Assembly (NCBI GenBank): GCA_937935245.1
Contig: CALGXX010000010.1
Location: 1 to 61,186 of the forward strand
Direction: 5' to 3'
DNA length: 61,186 nucleotides
Origin: an uncultured Candidatus Saccharibacteria bacterium
GTDB lineage: Bacteria; Patescibacteriota; Saccharimonadia; Saccharimonadales; Saccharimonadaceae
In this document: one piece after another, positions 32,198-40,428 of the stretch
Layout of the letters: every line of letters begins with the position of its first letter
How positions within the stretch are numbered: the stretch's first letter is position 1
Program-made: the position numbers and the translations under genes
Notes under the pieces: model-generated
Databases searched by the model: none
Told to the model about the DNA's origin: nothing
The model's input: the letters and a program-made list of their open reading frames with translations, nothing else

Positions 32198-32830
32198 TTA
32201 TGTTTTTGGGCAAGAGGAGATGATTGCCAGACTAGCTTCAGTCCTGACCGCGAATTGTCGATTAACTTTCAGCCATTCATCAGTAGCTTTTGCGGCGCCT
32301 GGCAGAGCTTCATTCACGTAATCATCAACAACAATTATCACATCTTCACTAAACTTACTTTCACAAACCAGAAAAGAATCGACAATTGATTCATAAAAAT
32401 CGCCATCAAAAAACGCAAACATAATATTTTCCGGCACGTCATCAGAAGTAAAATCGGAAAACCAGCCTTTGTGAATAATAGGCGACTTCAACCCCGCTTT
32501 CTTAAAATTCTGGACAAACGTCTTACGCGGCGCTAATAACTCGCCAGCCTTAAATTGATCACCCGCAGCGCTATTATCCTTCTGGGTTTTTTCCGGCAAT
32601 CCCGCAAACGAATCGTAAACGTGAAACTCGCCCGTAAAATCATAAGCATCCAGCAGTCGGCGAATAAATAAACTAGTCGTGCCAACATAACAACCAAACT
32701 CCACGATATTTCCAGTGGTGCCACGGCGTAAAGTTTTTTCCAATTCTCTTAAAAGTGCACCAAGCTCTTTTATATCGACTTGGTCAGAAATGATCGGGTA
32801 TTTAGTGAGGAGTTGATCTGCGATATTCAT
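32198..32830 (-). CDS. TylF/MycF-like SAM-dependent methyltransferase
   Basis: 210 aa: IVEFGCYVGTTSLFIRRLLD (SAM loop with Gly-x-x-x-Gly variation), HVYDSFAGLPEKTQKDN (the D-S-F-x-G-L-P signature of TylF-type enzymes), FAFFDGDFYESIVDSF and IVVDDYVNEALPGA. TylF/MycF enzymes methylate sugar hydroxyls; other members act on various small molecules. The substrate here is unknown. ATG at 32830 is 6 nt from TATAAT (32837-32842, minus strand): leaderless. Not part of the arc operon, whose start lies 48 nt to its left. Confidence 0.8.
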   Translation of the reverse strand: MNIADQLLTKYPIISDQVDIKELGALLRELEKTLRRGTTGNIVEFGCYVGTTSLFIRRLLDAYDFTGEFHVYDSFAGLPEKTQKDNSAAGDQFKAGELLAPRKTFVQNFKKAGLKSPIIHKGWFSDFTSDDVPENIMFAFFDGDFYESIVDSFLVCESKFSEDVIIVVDDYVNEALPGAAKATDEWLKVNRQFAVRTEASLAIISSCPKT

Positions 32831-32928
32831 GACTTAATTATAAATAGTTCGCCAAATATCGACAAATTTATTAACGACGCAGCCCTATATATTTACGGTC
32901 TTATGAAGTAAACTATCAATTAGCACCT

Positions 32929-33669
32929 ATGAATAATCACGACATTATCAAAACATTTTTACCAAAACAACTGGATATAAGACAGTTAAATTCGCTTCAA
33001 TCCGCCTTGCGAAAATCAAACATAATTGTATATGGCGAAATCCACGGTATTAAAGAAAATTCCGACGTCGTCTATACTCTGGTTAAGAAGCTTGACGTAA
33101 AGAGATTAGCTATTGAAGCCAGCCCCGCCGTGTCCAACTTCATCAATTCAGTAAAGATCAATTCTTATGATTTTTCCTTAGTTGATGAAGACCTTTTTGA
33201 TTCGAGCATTTTATCTCTTGAAATGATAAAGACAATAGCAATTCTTCTACAGCAAAACCAACTTAAAGAACTTATTTTTATTGATACATTTTTTGATAAT
33301 TTAGATGAGGACACTATTATATCAGCAAGCCCTCAAGCGCGAGAAGAGGAGTTAGTTAAAAATATCCTTAAAATTGACGATTCCCTATTAATATTATGTA
33401 TTATGGGGCAATGGCATACGCAACCTGAAGTCGTTAAAAATGGCGAAACGCAACATAAATCAGCGCTATATCGCTTAAGAAAAGTAAAGCCAAATATACC
33501 GTTTATTCACAATGTCTACCAACAAGGACAATTATTTAACGACGGAAAAATAATTGAACTTCCGAAAAATCCATCAATTCCGCCTTATTATGAAATTGTC
33601 CAGAAAACTGATATTGATTTTGAACTGCACATACCAAAGGCTACAAAAATATCACTATACAAAAAGTAG
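32929..33669 (+). CDS. ChaN/EreA/TraB-like putative hydrolase fold
   Basis: 246 aa. IIVYGEIHGIKENSDVVYTL and KRLAIEASPAVSNFI resemble the GExH...E pattern of the ChaN/EreA/TIKI superfamily (metal-linked hydrolases or haem-binding proteins). A later LCIMGQWHTQPE supplies a His motif in the expected place. No signal peptide. Function is uncertain. It faces the ABC exporter genes convergently (7-nt gap). Confidence 0.55.
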   Translation: MNNHDIIKTFLPKQLDIRQLNSLQSALRKSNIIVYGEIHGIKENSDVVYTLVKKLDVKRLAIEASPAVSNFINSVKINSYDFSLVDEDLFDSSILSLEMIKTIAILLQQNQLKELIFIDTFFDNLDEDTIISASPQAREEELVKNILKIDDSLLILCIMGQWHTQPEVVKNGETQHKSALYRLRKVKPNIPFIHNVYQQGQLFNDGKIIELPKNPSIPPYYEIVQKTDIDFELHIPKATKISLYKK

Positions 33670-33676
33670 CAGTCAA

Positions 33677-35671
33677 TTACTCAGCAAACTGGCTATTATA
33701 CAGCTCGGCGTAAAATCCATTTTGCTTCAACAGAGTTTCGTGATTGCCCTGCTCAATGATATTCCCGTCCTTAACCACCAAAATCAAATCAGCGTCACGA
33801 ATAGTACTCAAACGGTGCGCAATAACAAAACTAGTTTTCCCCTGCATCAACTTCTCCATGGCTTTTTGGATAAGGACTTCGGTGCGAGTGTCGACCGAGC
33901 TTGTCGCTTCGTCCAGAATCAGCATTGGCGCTTTTTCTAGCATCGCCCTAGCAATTGTCAGCAACTGCTTTTCTCCCTGGGAAATGTTAGCAGCCTCCTC
34001 GCCCAAAACCATATCATAGCCGCCCGATAGCGACCGCACAAAATGATCAACATGCGCTTCTTTGGCGGTTTTTATCATCTCTTCCTCGGTGGCTTTTGGA
34101 TTGCCATACATCAAATTCTGACGAATCGTGCCATTAAATAACCAGGTATCTTGCAGCACCATGCCAAACATTTGGCGCACATCGCTACGTTTCATTCTAC
34201 GAATATCCACGCCGTCAATTTTAATCGAACCGCTATTAATCTCATAAAATCGCATCAGCAAGTTAACCAGCGTCGTTTTTCCAGCGCCAGTCGGACCGAC
34301 AATCGCTACGCGCTGACCTGGCTTAATGTGCGCCGACAAACCTTTGATGATAGTTTGATCTGGCTTATATCCAAAGACGACGTTGTCGAATTCAACTTCG
34401 CCTTTTACGTTGGACAATTTCACCAAGTTATTCGATTCAACCGATTCTTCTGGCTCGTCCAAAAACTCGAATACTCGCTCAGCGGCGGCAGCTGTCGATT
34501 GTAAAATATTAGCAATATTAGCAACCTGAACCAGCGGCTGATTGAACTGATCGACATACTGAATAAACGCCTGAATATCGCCGATTTTTAGCCGACCATT
34601 AATCGCCAGCCAACCGCCCAAAATTGTCATAGCTACATAACCAATATTGCTGATAAAATTTATAATCGGGTGAATCAATCCAGAAAAGAACTGAGCCTTC
34701 CAAGCGCTCTCCTGAAGCCGATTATTGATCTTAGAAAACTTAGCAATCGATTTTTTCTGACCATTAAAGACGCGCATCACTTGATGACCGCCATACATTT
34801 CTTCAATGTGTCCATTAAGTTCGCCAAGCTGCGTTTGCTGGCGTAAGAATTGTTTTTGCGAGCTCTTTGCGATCAGCGTAATCACGCCACCCGCCAGCGG
34901 AAGCACCAGTAGCGCAACTAGCGACATCTGCCAGCTAATCGAAAACATCATCACCAAAATCCCCAGCACCGTAACCGTTGAAGTTACAATTTGCGACAAA
35001 CTCTGATTTAGTGTTTGGCTAATCGTATCGACGTCATTAGTTATGCGACTAAGGACTTCGCCGTAAGTTTGCTTATCGAAATAACTCAGCGGCAAGCGAT
35101 TTATTTTTTCGGACAATTGTTGTCGCATCCTGAAAGTTACGGTTTGCGTCACCTGAGTCATTATCCACGTTTGAATATAGCGAAAAATTGCACTCAACAC
35201 ATACATTCCGACTAGCAAAATAATTATTCGCCAAATAGCGTCAAAATGAAATTCTGGACGCCGACTAAGATCTAGCTTTTTAATCGACTCAAGTTGACTG
35301 GACGGAATCTGTTTTTCAATCTCCGACTTATTCGACAATCGGTTCAAAACGTCCGCGCCAGTAGTTCCCGCTGACAAAGAAACGCCCTTTGGCAATTTAC
35401 TAGTAATCGCCTCGTAAGCTTTCATATTGGCGTAATCATCAACAATTTGATTCGTCGCGCCGCCTAAAATCTTCGGGCTGGCAATTGCAAAAATCGTACT
35501 CCCAATCGCAAAAACCAACACCATCAACATTTGCCATCGAAAATCTGACAAATATTTGATCAGCTTCTTGACCGTTCCCTTGAAATCTTTAGCCTTTTCG
35601 CCAGTGCCCATTCCGCCCATCGGACCGCTCATTCGTACTTGCTGGCGTTTTTTCGTGGTTTGCCTAGACAT
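33677..35671 (-). CDS. ABC exporter half-transporter, consensus ATPase
   Basis: 664 aa. A basic N-terminus, six transmembrane helices (about 45-370) and an ATPase domain with Walker A GPTGAGKT, Walker B MLILDEATSSVD (catalytic Glu present) and H-loop IAHRLST. The signature sequence is ISQGEKQ rather than LSGGQ. The extracytoplasmic loop between helices 1 and 2 is unusually long (residues about 80-150, ASAGTTGADVLNRLS and neighbouring charged sequence). It pairs with the 586-aa protein encoded just upstream (1-nt overlap), giving a heterodimeric exporter of the LmrCD/BmrCD/TM287-288 type. Substrate unknown; drug, lipid or peptide export are options. Confidence 0.88.
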   Translation of the reverse strand: MSRQTTKKRQQVRMSGPMGGMGTGEKAKDFKGTVKKLIKYLSDFRWQMLMVLVFAIGSTIFAIASPKILGGATNQIVDDYANMKAYEAITSKLPKGVSLSAGTTGADVLNRLSNKSEIEKQIPSSQLESIKKLDLSRRPEFHFDAIWRIIILLVGMYVLSAIFRYIQTWIMTQVTQTVTFRMRQQLSEKINRLPLSYFDKQTYGEVLSRITNDVDTISQTLNQSLSQIVTSTVTVLGILVMMFSISWQMSLVALLVLPLAGGVITLIAKSSQKQFLRQQTQLGELNGHIEEMYGGHQVMRVFNGQKKSIAKFSKINNRLQESAWKAQFFSGLIHPIINFISNIGYVAMTILGGWLAINGRLKIGDIQAFIQYVDQFNQPLVQVANIANILQSTAAAAERVFEFLDEPEESVESNNLVKLSNVKGEVEFDNVVFGYKPDQTIIKGLSAHIKPGQRVAIVGPTGAGKTTLVNLLMRFYEINSGSIKIDGVDIRRMKRSDVRQMFGMVLQDTWLFNGTIRQNLMYGNPKATEEEMIKTAKEAHVDHFVRSLSGGYDMVLGEEAANISQGEKQLLTIARAMLEKAPMLILDEATSSVDTRTEVLIQKAMEKLMQGKTSFVIAHRLSTIRDADLILVVKDGNIIEQGNHETLLKQNGFYAELYNSQFAE

Positions 35672-37431
35672 TACAACACTCCTTTCGCAGCAATAGACAT
35701 TTTCTGTAAATCATCTTCCGAGAGTTGCGAAGCAGCAATTTCTTGATAAACTTCACAATCTTTCATCAATTCCTGATGCGTTCCCTGACCAACAATTTTT
35801 CCCTCATTAAGCACAATTATTTTATCTGCATTCATAATCGTATTAATTCGCTGACCGACAATTAACACAGTTTTATTCTTAGTTTCCTTTGCAAGCGCAG
35901 ACCGTAACTTCGCGTCGGTCTTGAAATCAAGCGCCGAAAACGAATCGTCAAAAATGTAAATATTCGGCTCAACCGCAATAGCCCTCGCAATCGACAGACG
36001 CTGACGCTGACCGCCAGAAACATTGCTGCCGACCTGAGCGATTTCACTTTTATAGCCACTTTTTAACTCGCTAATAAATTCTTCCGCTTGGGCAATTTTG
36101 GCCGCTTTTTCAACCAACTTATCGTCAGCCTCAGCGTTACCGTATTTAATATTGCTAGCAACCGTCCCGCTAAACAGCACGCCTTTTTGTGACACGTAAC
36201 CAATTTGACCAGACAAATCTTCCAATTTCAGATTCCTAATATCCACACCATCAAGCAAAATCTGCCCCGCCGAAACATCATAGAAACGAGGAATCAAATT
36301 TATCAGCGTTGATTTTCCCGAGCCAGTACTGCCGATAAACGCCGTTGTCTGACCAGGTTCGGCTACAAAATTAATATCCGAAAGCACTGGCAAATCCGCG
36401 TCAGGATAAGTAAACGTAACGTCCTTAAATTCAATTTTTCCCTTGGCGTCTTTTGGCAATTTTTTCGGCGACTTCGGGTCAGTAATTGACGGCATTGTAT
36501 CCAAAACTTCTCCGACTCGACGCACTGATACGGCGGCTCGCGGCACCATAATAAACACCATTGACAGCAACAAGAACGAGATTATCACCTGCATCGCGTA
36601 TTCCAAAAACGCCATCATATTACCAATTTGCAAATTGCCGCTACTTATCAAATGCGCACCAAACCACACAATTGCCACACTCGAAAAGTTCATCACTAAA
36701 GTCATAATCGGATCAAGCAACATCATCAAACGGTTCACAAATAAATTCATCTTGTTCAATTCCACGTTAGCTTTTTGGAATTTTTTCTGCTCAATCTTCT
36801 CGTTATGGAACGCACGAATAACTTTTAGTCCAACCAGATTTTCCCGCGCCACCAAATTAAGTTTATCCACCAGAGTCTGCAATTTCTTAAACCTAGGTAC
36901 GGCAATCGTAAATAACGTAGCGATAACCACAAATAAAACGAACACCGCCAAAGCGATAATCCAGCTTAAATCGGGCGCATTATTCATGGCTTTTTGCAGA
37001 CCACCAATTGCCATAATCGGTGCCATTAACGCCAGTCTTAGCAGCATTATTGATGTTGTTTGAATCTGCTGGATGTCATTCGTTGAGCGTGTAATTAGCG
37101 ACGCCGTAGAAAACTTATTAAAGTCCGCCAAAGAAAAACTTTCTATTCGTTCAAACAATTTCAATCGCAATTTTTGCGCCATTCCCGTAGCAATTCGCGC
37201 CGCCAAAAAACCCACGACAATTGAGCAAAACCCACCAGCCGCCGTCACCAAAATCATCATCAAGCCATTGTTCCAAATCGCCGACATATCTTGTTTAATA
37301 ATGCCGTTATTGACAATTTCCGACATTTTATCCGGCAGCCACAAATTCGCCATCACAACGCCATACGTGAATCCAATCAAGATAATAAACAGAAGCCAAT
37401 AGTCTCTAAAAATTCGCAAAATATGTTTCAT
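35671..37431 (-). CDS. ABC exporter half-transporter, degenerate ATP site
   Basis: 586 aa with six transmembrane helices and an ATPase domain: Walker A GSTGSGKS, normal signature VSGGQRQR, but Walker B ends IYIFDDSFSALD, with Asp in place of the catalytic Glu, and GQRINTI at the H-loop position (Gln for His). This is the inactive-site pattern of heterodimeric exporters, complementary to the partner at 33677-35671. Upstream are AAAGGA before the ATG and TATAAT at about 37465, so this promoter has a normal leader. Confidence 0.88.
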   Translation of the reverse strand: MKHILRIFRDYWLLFIILIGFTYGVVMANLWLPDKMSEIVNNGIIKQDMSAIWNNGLMMILVTAAGGFCSIVVGFLAARIATGMAQKLRLKLFERIESFSLADFNKFSTASLITRSTNDIQQIQTTSIMLLRLALMAPIMAIGGLQKAMNNAPDLSWIIALAVFVLFVVIATLFTIAVPRFKKLQTLVDKLNLVARENLVGLKVIRAFHNEKIEQKKFQKANVELNKMNLFVNRLMMLLDPIMTLVMNFSSVAIVWFGAHLISSGNLQIGNMMAFLEYAMQVIISFLLLSMVFIMVPRAAVSVRRVGEVLDTMPSITDPKSPKKLPKDAKGKIEFKDVTFTYPDADLPVLSDINFVAEPGQTTAFIGSTGSGKSTLINLIPRFYDVSAGQILLDGVDIRNLKLEDLSGQIGYVSQKGVLFSGTVASNIKYGNAEADDKLVEKAAKIAQAEEFISELKSGYKSEIAQVGSNVSGGQRQRLSIARAIAVEPNIYIFDDSFSALDFKTDAKLRSALAKETKNKTVLIVGQRINTIMNADKIIVLNEGKIVGQGTHQELMKDCEVYQEIAASQLSEDDLQKMSIAAKGVL

Positions 37432-37550
37432 TTATAGTCCTTTACGTTCTAAGTCCACCTTATATTATATCATTTTAGGGCTAGTCGACTCCATTTTAAT
37501 AATTACAATTGGACAAAAATATCTGTTAGTTTTATACTGTTTTTTAGCGT

Positions 37551-37627
37551 CGGGGTGTGGCGCAGCTCGGTAGCGCGCACCGTTCGGGACGGTGAGGTCG
37601 CTGGTTCAAATCCAGTCACCCCGACCA
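37551..37627 (+). tRNA. tRNA-Pro (CGG)
   Basis: 77 nt: acceptor CGGGGTG pairs fully with CACCCCG, anticodon stem CACCG/CGGTG-type around loop TTCGGGA (anticodon CGG), T arm GCTGG-TTCAAAT-CCAGT, CCA encoded at 37625-37627. The Nudix gene follows 65 nt downstream. Confidence 0.95.
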
Positions 37628-37692
37628 TGAAATTATTGGGCGTACGTTCAGACCAATTGAACCTCTGGCTATTAGCAATCAAAGGAGGTTTT

Positions 37693-38160
37693 ATGCGACG
37701 AAGAGTAAACGTGCGCGGAATTATTATCAATGAAAACGGCGAAATTTTCTGCCAACAATTGACCGCCAATAACGGCAAAGGGCGTAATTTTTGGTGTACG
37801 CCGGGCGGCGGCTTGGAAATGGGCGAAAGCTTGCTGGACGGCTTGCGTCGAGAAATGATTGAAGAAACAGGTGTTGAGCCAGAAATCGGCAAGTTGTTAT
37901 TTATCCAGCAATTCGCCGAATCAGGCGAACAATCAGCACATGGCCCGAATGAGCAATTGGAATTTTTCTTCCTCATCACCAACTGGCAAGATTATCAAAA
38001 CATTGACTTAGAGAAAACTTCTCACGGCATCGAGGAAGTGGCCAAGTGTGGCTTTGTCGATCCAAAAACGACGCGAATTTTACCGAGTTATCTGACAGAG
38101 GTTGACCTGGACCAGCTAGTTAACAAATTGACAGAAGTTCCAGTTCTAAGCGAATTATAG
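37693..38160 (+). CDS. Nudix hydrolase
   Basis: 155 aa from ATG 37693, which follows AAAGGAGG at ideal spacing; a longer in-frame reading would begin inside the tRNA and is rejected. Nudix box: GGGLEMGESLLDGLRR then EMIEETGVEPEIG, complete with REMIEETG metal site. N-terminus RRRVNVRGIIINENGEIFC. Substrate unknown. This is a different Nudix family from the Nudix-ASCH gene at 616. Confidence 0.9.
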   Translation: MRRRVNVRGIIINENGEIFCQQLTANNGKGRNFWCTPGGGLEMGESLLDGLRREMIEETGVEPEIGKLLFIQQFAESGEQSAHGPNEQLEFFFLITNWQDYQNIDLEKTSHGIEEVAKCGFVDPKTTRILPSYLTEVDLDQLVNKLTEVPVLSEL

Positions 38161-38174
38161 CTGGGCTGCTTAGA

Positions 38175-38897
38175 CTATTTGGCGAAGAATTTTTTAGCGC
38201 GCTCGGTTTTCGGGTGATCCATAACTTGCTCAGGCGTTCCATTTTCGATAATTTCGCCCTTGTCTAAGAAAATCATCCTAATCCCGACTTCGCGGGCAAA
38301 TTTCATCTCGTGTGTCACGATCACCATCGTCATTCCCTTTTTGGCGACTTTTCTAATCACGTCCAAAACTTCGCCAATCATCTCTGGGTCTAGCGCTGAA
38401 GTCGGCTCATCAAAAAGCATGATTTTCGGCTCCATCGCTAGCGCTCGCGCAATTGCCACTCGCTGTTTTTGACCGCCAGACAAACTATTCGGCGAAGCGT
38501 CCGCTTTGTCTAATAGCCCAACATCGTCCAATAAACTTCGCGCCAATTTTGTCGCTTTTTGATCTGAAAATTTACGCAGCTTTTTCGGAGCTAATTTAAT
38601 ATTTTCAATCACGCTCAAATTTGGAAACAGATTAAATTGCTGAAAAACCATGCCAATATTCTGACGCAACGCGTTCAAGTTCACGTGTGGATCAGTAATT
38701 TTCACTCCATCGACGATAATCTCGCCCGAAGTCGGCTCCTCCAGCAAGTTCAGACAACGCAAGAATGTCGACTTGCCAGAACCAGACGAGCCAACCACCA
38801 CGACAATCTCGCCCTCTTCAATTTCCACGTCAATATCGCGAAGAACTTGATTTGTGCCGAACGTTTTTTTCAAGTTTTTAACGCTGATCATCGTCAT
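38175..38897 (-). CDS. glnQ: Polar amino acid ABC transporter ATPase
   Basis: 240 aa: Walker A GSSGSGKS, signature LSGGQKQRVAIARAL, Walker B KIMLFDEPTSALD, H-loop VTHEMKFAREVG. Close to GlnQ/HisP-type ATPases of amino-acid importers. Its start overlaps the permease gene by 20 nt. With the permease and binding protein it forms an importer. Amino-acid uptake would suit an auxotrophic parasite and could even supply arginine to the arc pathway, but specificity is not visible. Confidence 0.92.
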   Translation of the reverse strand: MTMISVKNLKKTFGTNQVLRDIDVEIEEGEIVVVVGSSGSGKSTFLRCLNLLEEPTSGEIIVDGVKITDPHVNLNALRQNIGMVFQQFNLFPNLSVIENIKLAPKKLRKFSDQKATKLARSLLDDVGLLDKADASPNSLSGGQKQRVAIARALAMEPKIMLFDEPTSALDPEMIGEVLDVIRKVAKKGMTMVIVTHEMKFAREVGIRMIFLDKGEIIENGTPEQVMDHPKTERAKKFFAK

Positions 38898-39588
38898 GCT
38901 TCAATTTCCTTTCTACTCGCGCCATTACTCGCGTAAAAATCGCCGTCAAAATTAAGTACATCGCCGCAGCAGCAAATAGCGACTGAAAAGCTGTCGCCGT
39001 TTGAAAACGAATATTGTCCGCGCCACGCATAATATCATTCAGGCCAATCCAACCAACAACCGAAGTTTCCTTTAATAGCGCGATAAATTCACTAATCAAC
39101 GCCGGCAACGAATTTCTCATTGCTTGCGGCAAAATAACTAGCCGCATTGCCTGCCAATTACTCAAGCCCAAAGACCTAGCCGCTTCCATTTGCCCCTTGT
39201 CAATACTCTGAATTCCGCCACGAATGATCTCGGCGATATACGCACCGCTATTTATCCCGAACGCCACCGCCGCCACAAAAATCTTTGGCATAAATTGATA
39301 CGACCCAAAAACGACGTAATACATAATCAATAGCTGGACCAAAAGTGGCGTGCCGCGAATGATATCGACATAAATTTTTCCCAGGCTAGCCAGCGGATTA
39401 AAGTTCGCGAGTCTGCTCGTTTTCATCCTGCCAAATGGTCGTAAATTCGACGTGCGCATCAGGGCAACAAGTACACCAATTGCCGATCCTAAAATCAGCG
39501 ACAACACAGTCAAAACCAGCGTCACTTCTAATCCATGCCATAAAAATAGCCATCGACCGCCGCCAAAAATCACTTCCCAAAAATTCAC
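38878..39588 (-). CDS. Polar amino acid ABC transporter permease
   Basis: 236 aa with about five helices. The EAA loop reads GGIQSIDKGQMEAARSLGLSN with LVILPQAMRNSLPALISEF; IRGTPLLVQLLIMYYVVFG is the His/Glu/Gln/Arg permease signature. It overlaps the binding-protein gene by 4 nt at one end and the ATPase gene by 20 nt at the other. Confidence 0.92.
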   Translation of the reverse strand: MNFWEVIFGGGRWLFLWHGLEVTLVLTVLSLILGSAIGVLVALMRTSNLRPFGRMKTSRLANFNPLASLGKIYVDIIRGTPLLVQLLIMYYVVFGSYQFMPKIFVAAVAFGINSGAYIAEIIRGGIQSIDKGQMEAARSLGLSNWQAMRLVILPQAMRNSLPALISEFIALLKETSVVGWIGLNDIMRGADNIRFQTATAFQSLFAAAAMYLILTAIFTRVMARVERKLKHDDDQR

Positions 39589-40376
39589 GATTTAGCCTCC
39601 TCACCAAAATATTTGCGGATCAGCTTTTCATAGCGACCATCTTTTTTCATCTTGGCAATTTCTTTATTAACCTTTTCTAAGAGGTCTTTATTGTCCTTTT
39701 TAATAGCAATCGCATAACTTTCATCGCTGAGCGCGCCCGGTAAGATTTCTAAGTCAGAAAATCCAGCCGAATACTGCTTTGCGGGAGCGTCGTCCAGAAT
39801 AACCGCTTCAATTTTTCCCGAACTTAATTCCTGCAAAACACTCGGCGCGGTTTGGAATTGTGTGACTGATGCGCCAGCAATTTTAGACGCCAAAGTATCG
39901 CCAGTCGTACCCAGCTGTACGCCAATTTTTCGCCCTGGCAATTGATATTTATTACGAATCGGACTACCTTTTTTGACAATTATTCTCTGCGACGCCGAAT
40001 AATACGGATCTGAAAACAACGCATTTTTTTCTCGCTCAGGCGTCACTGTCATTCCAGCCGCCACCATGTCAATTTGCCCACTATCCAGCGCCGGAAGTAG
40101 CCCATCAAACGACATATCTTCGACCTTCAAATCTTTACCCAAGCTTTTAGCAATTTCCTTCGCCAGATCAACGTCAAAGCCAACCACTTGATTGTTATCA
40201 ATATATTCAAACGGCTTAAATCCAGCATTTGTGCCCATCACCAGAACATCAGCTTTTGAGCCAATTACGCCATCTCGATGTAAAATATCGCCCAACATCA
40301 AACAAATCATCCCCGCAAATAAAACCAACCCAATCCACCAACTAATTCCGAATGTGCGCGTCTTATTCTTGCTCAT
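39585..40376 (-). CDS. Amino acid ABC transporter substrate-binding protein
   Basis: 263 aa from ATG 40376, chosen because TATAAT (40383-40388, minus strand) ends 6 nt upstream; the longer frame to 40481 would run past this promoter and into the divergent gene. An N-terminal membrane anchor (ISWWIGLVLFAGMICLML) is followed by a family 3 solute-binding domain: TNAGFKPFEYIDNNQVVGFD, GLLPALDSGQIDMVAAGMTV, SDPYYSASQRIIVKKG, KIGVQLGTTGD. It delivers a polar amino acid to the adjoining permease. No lipobox; it appears tethered by an uncleaved helix. Confidence 0.9.
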   Translation of the reverse strand: MSKNKTRTFGISWWIGLVLFAGMICLMLGDILHRDGVIGSKADVLVMGTNAGFKPFEYIDNNQVVGFDVDLAKEIAKSLGKDLKVEDMSFDGLLPALDSGQIDMVAAGMTVTPEREKNALFSDPYYSASQRIIVKKGSPIRNKYQLPGRKIGVQLGTTGDTLASKIAGASVTQFQTAPSVLQELSSGKIEAVILDDAPAKQYSAGFSDLEILPGALSDESYAIAIKKDNKDLLEKVNKEIAKMKKDGRYEKLIRKYFGEEAKS

Positions 40377-40382
40377 GCTTTT

Positions 40383-40422
40383 ATTATACTCCCTCATCCT
40401 CAAAAAACGTAAGTGATATAAT
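40383..40422. promoter_or_regulatory. Divergent leaderless promoters
   Basis: TATAAT on the minus strand (40383-40388) serves the binding-protein gene and TATAAT on the plus strand (40417-40422) serves the LtaS-like gene. Each is exactly 6 nt from its start codon. Both promoters fit within about 50 bp, so they must share the space for polymerase. Confidence 0.65.
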
Positions 40423-40428
40423 AGAATA

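Noticed and set aside
37555..37692. Long frame for the Nudix gene starting inside tRNA-Pro
   Set aside because: The start lies within the tRNA cloverleaf. The ATG at 37693 has an ideal AAAGGAGG and begins at the conserved domain.
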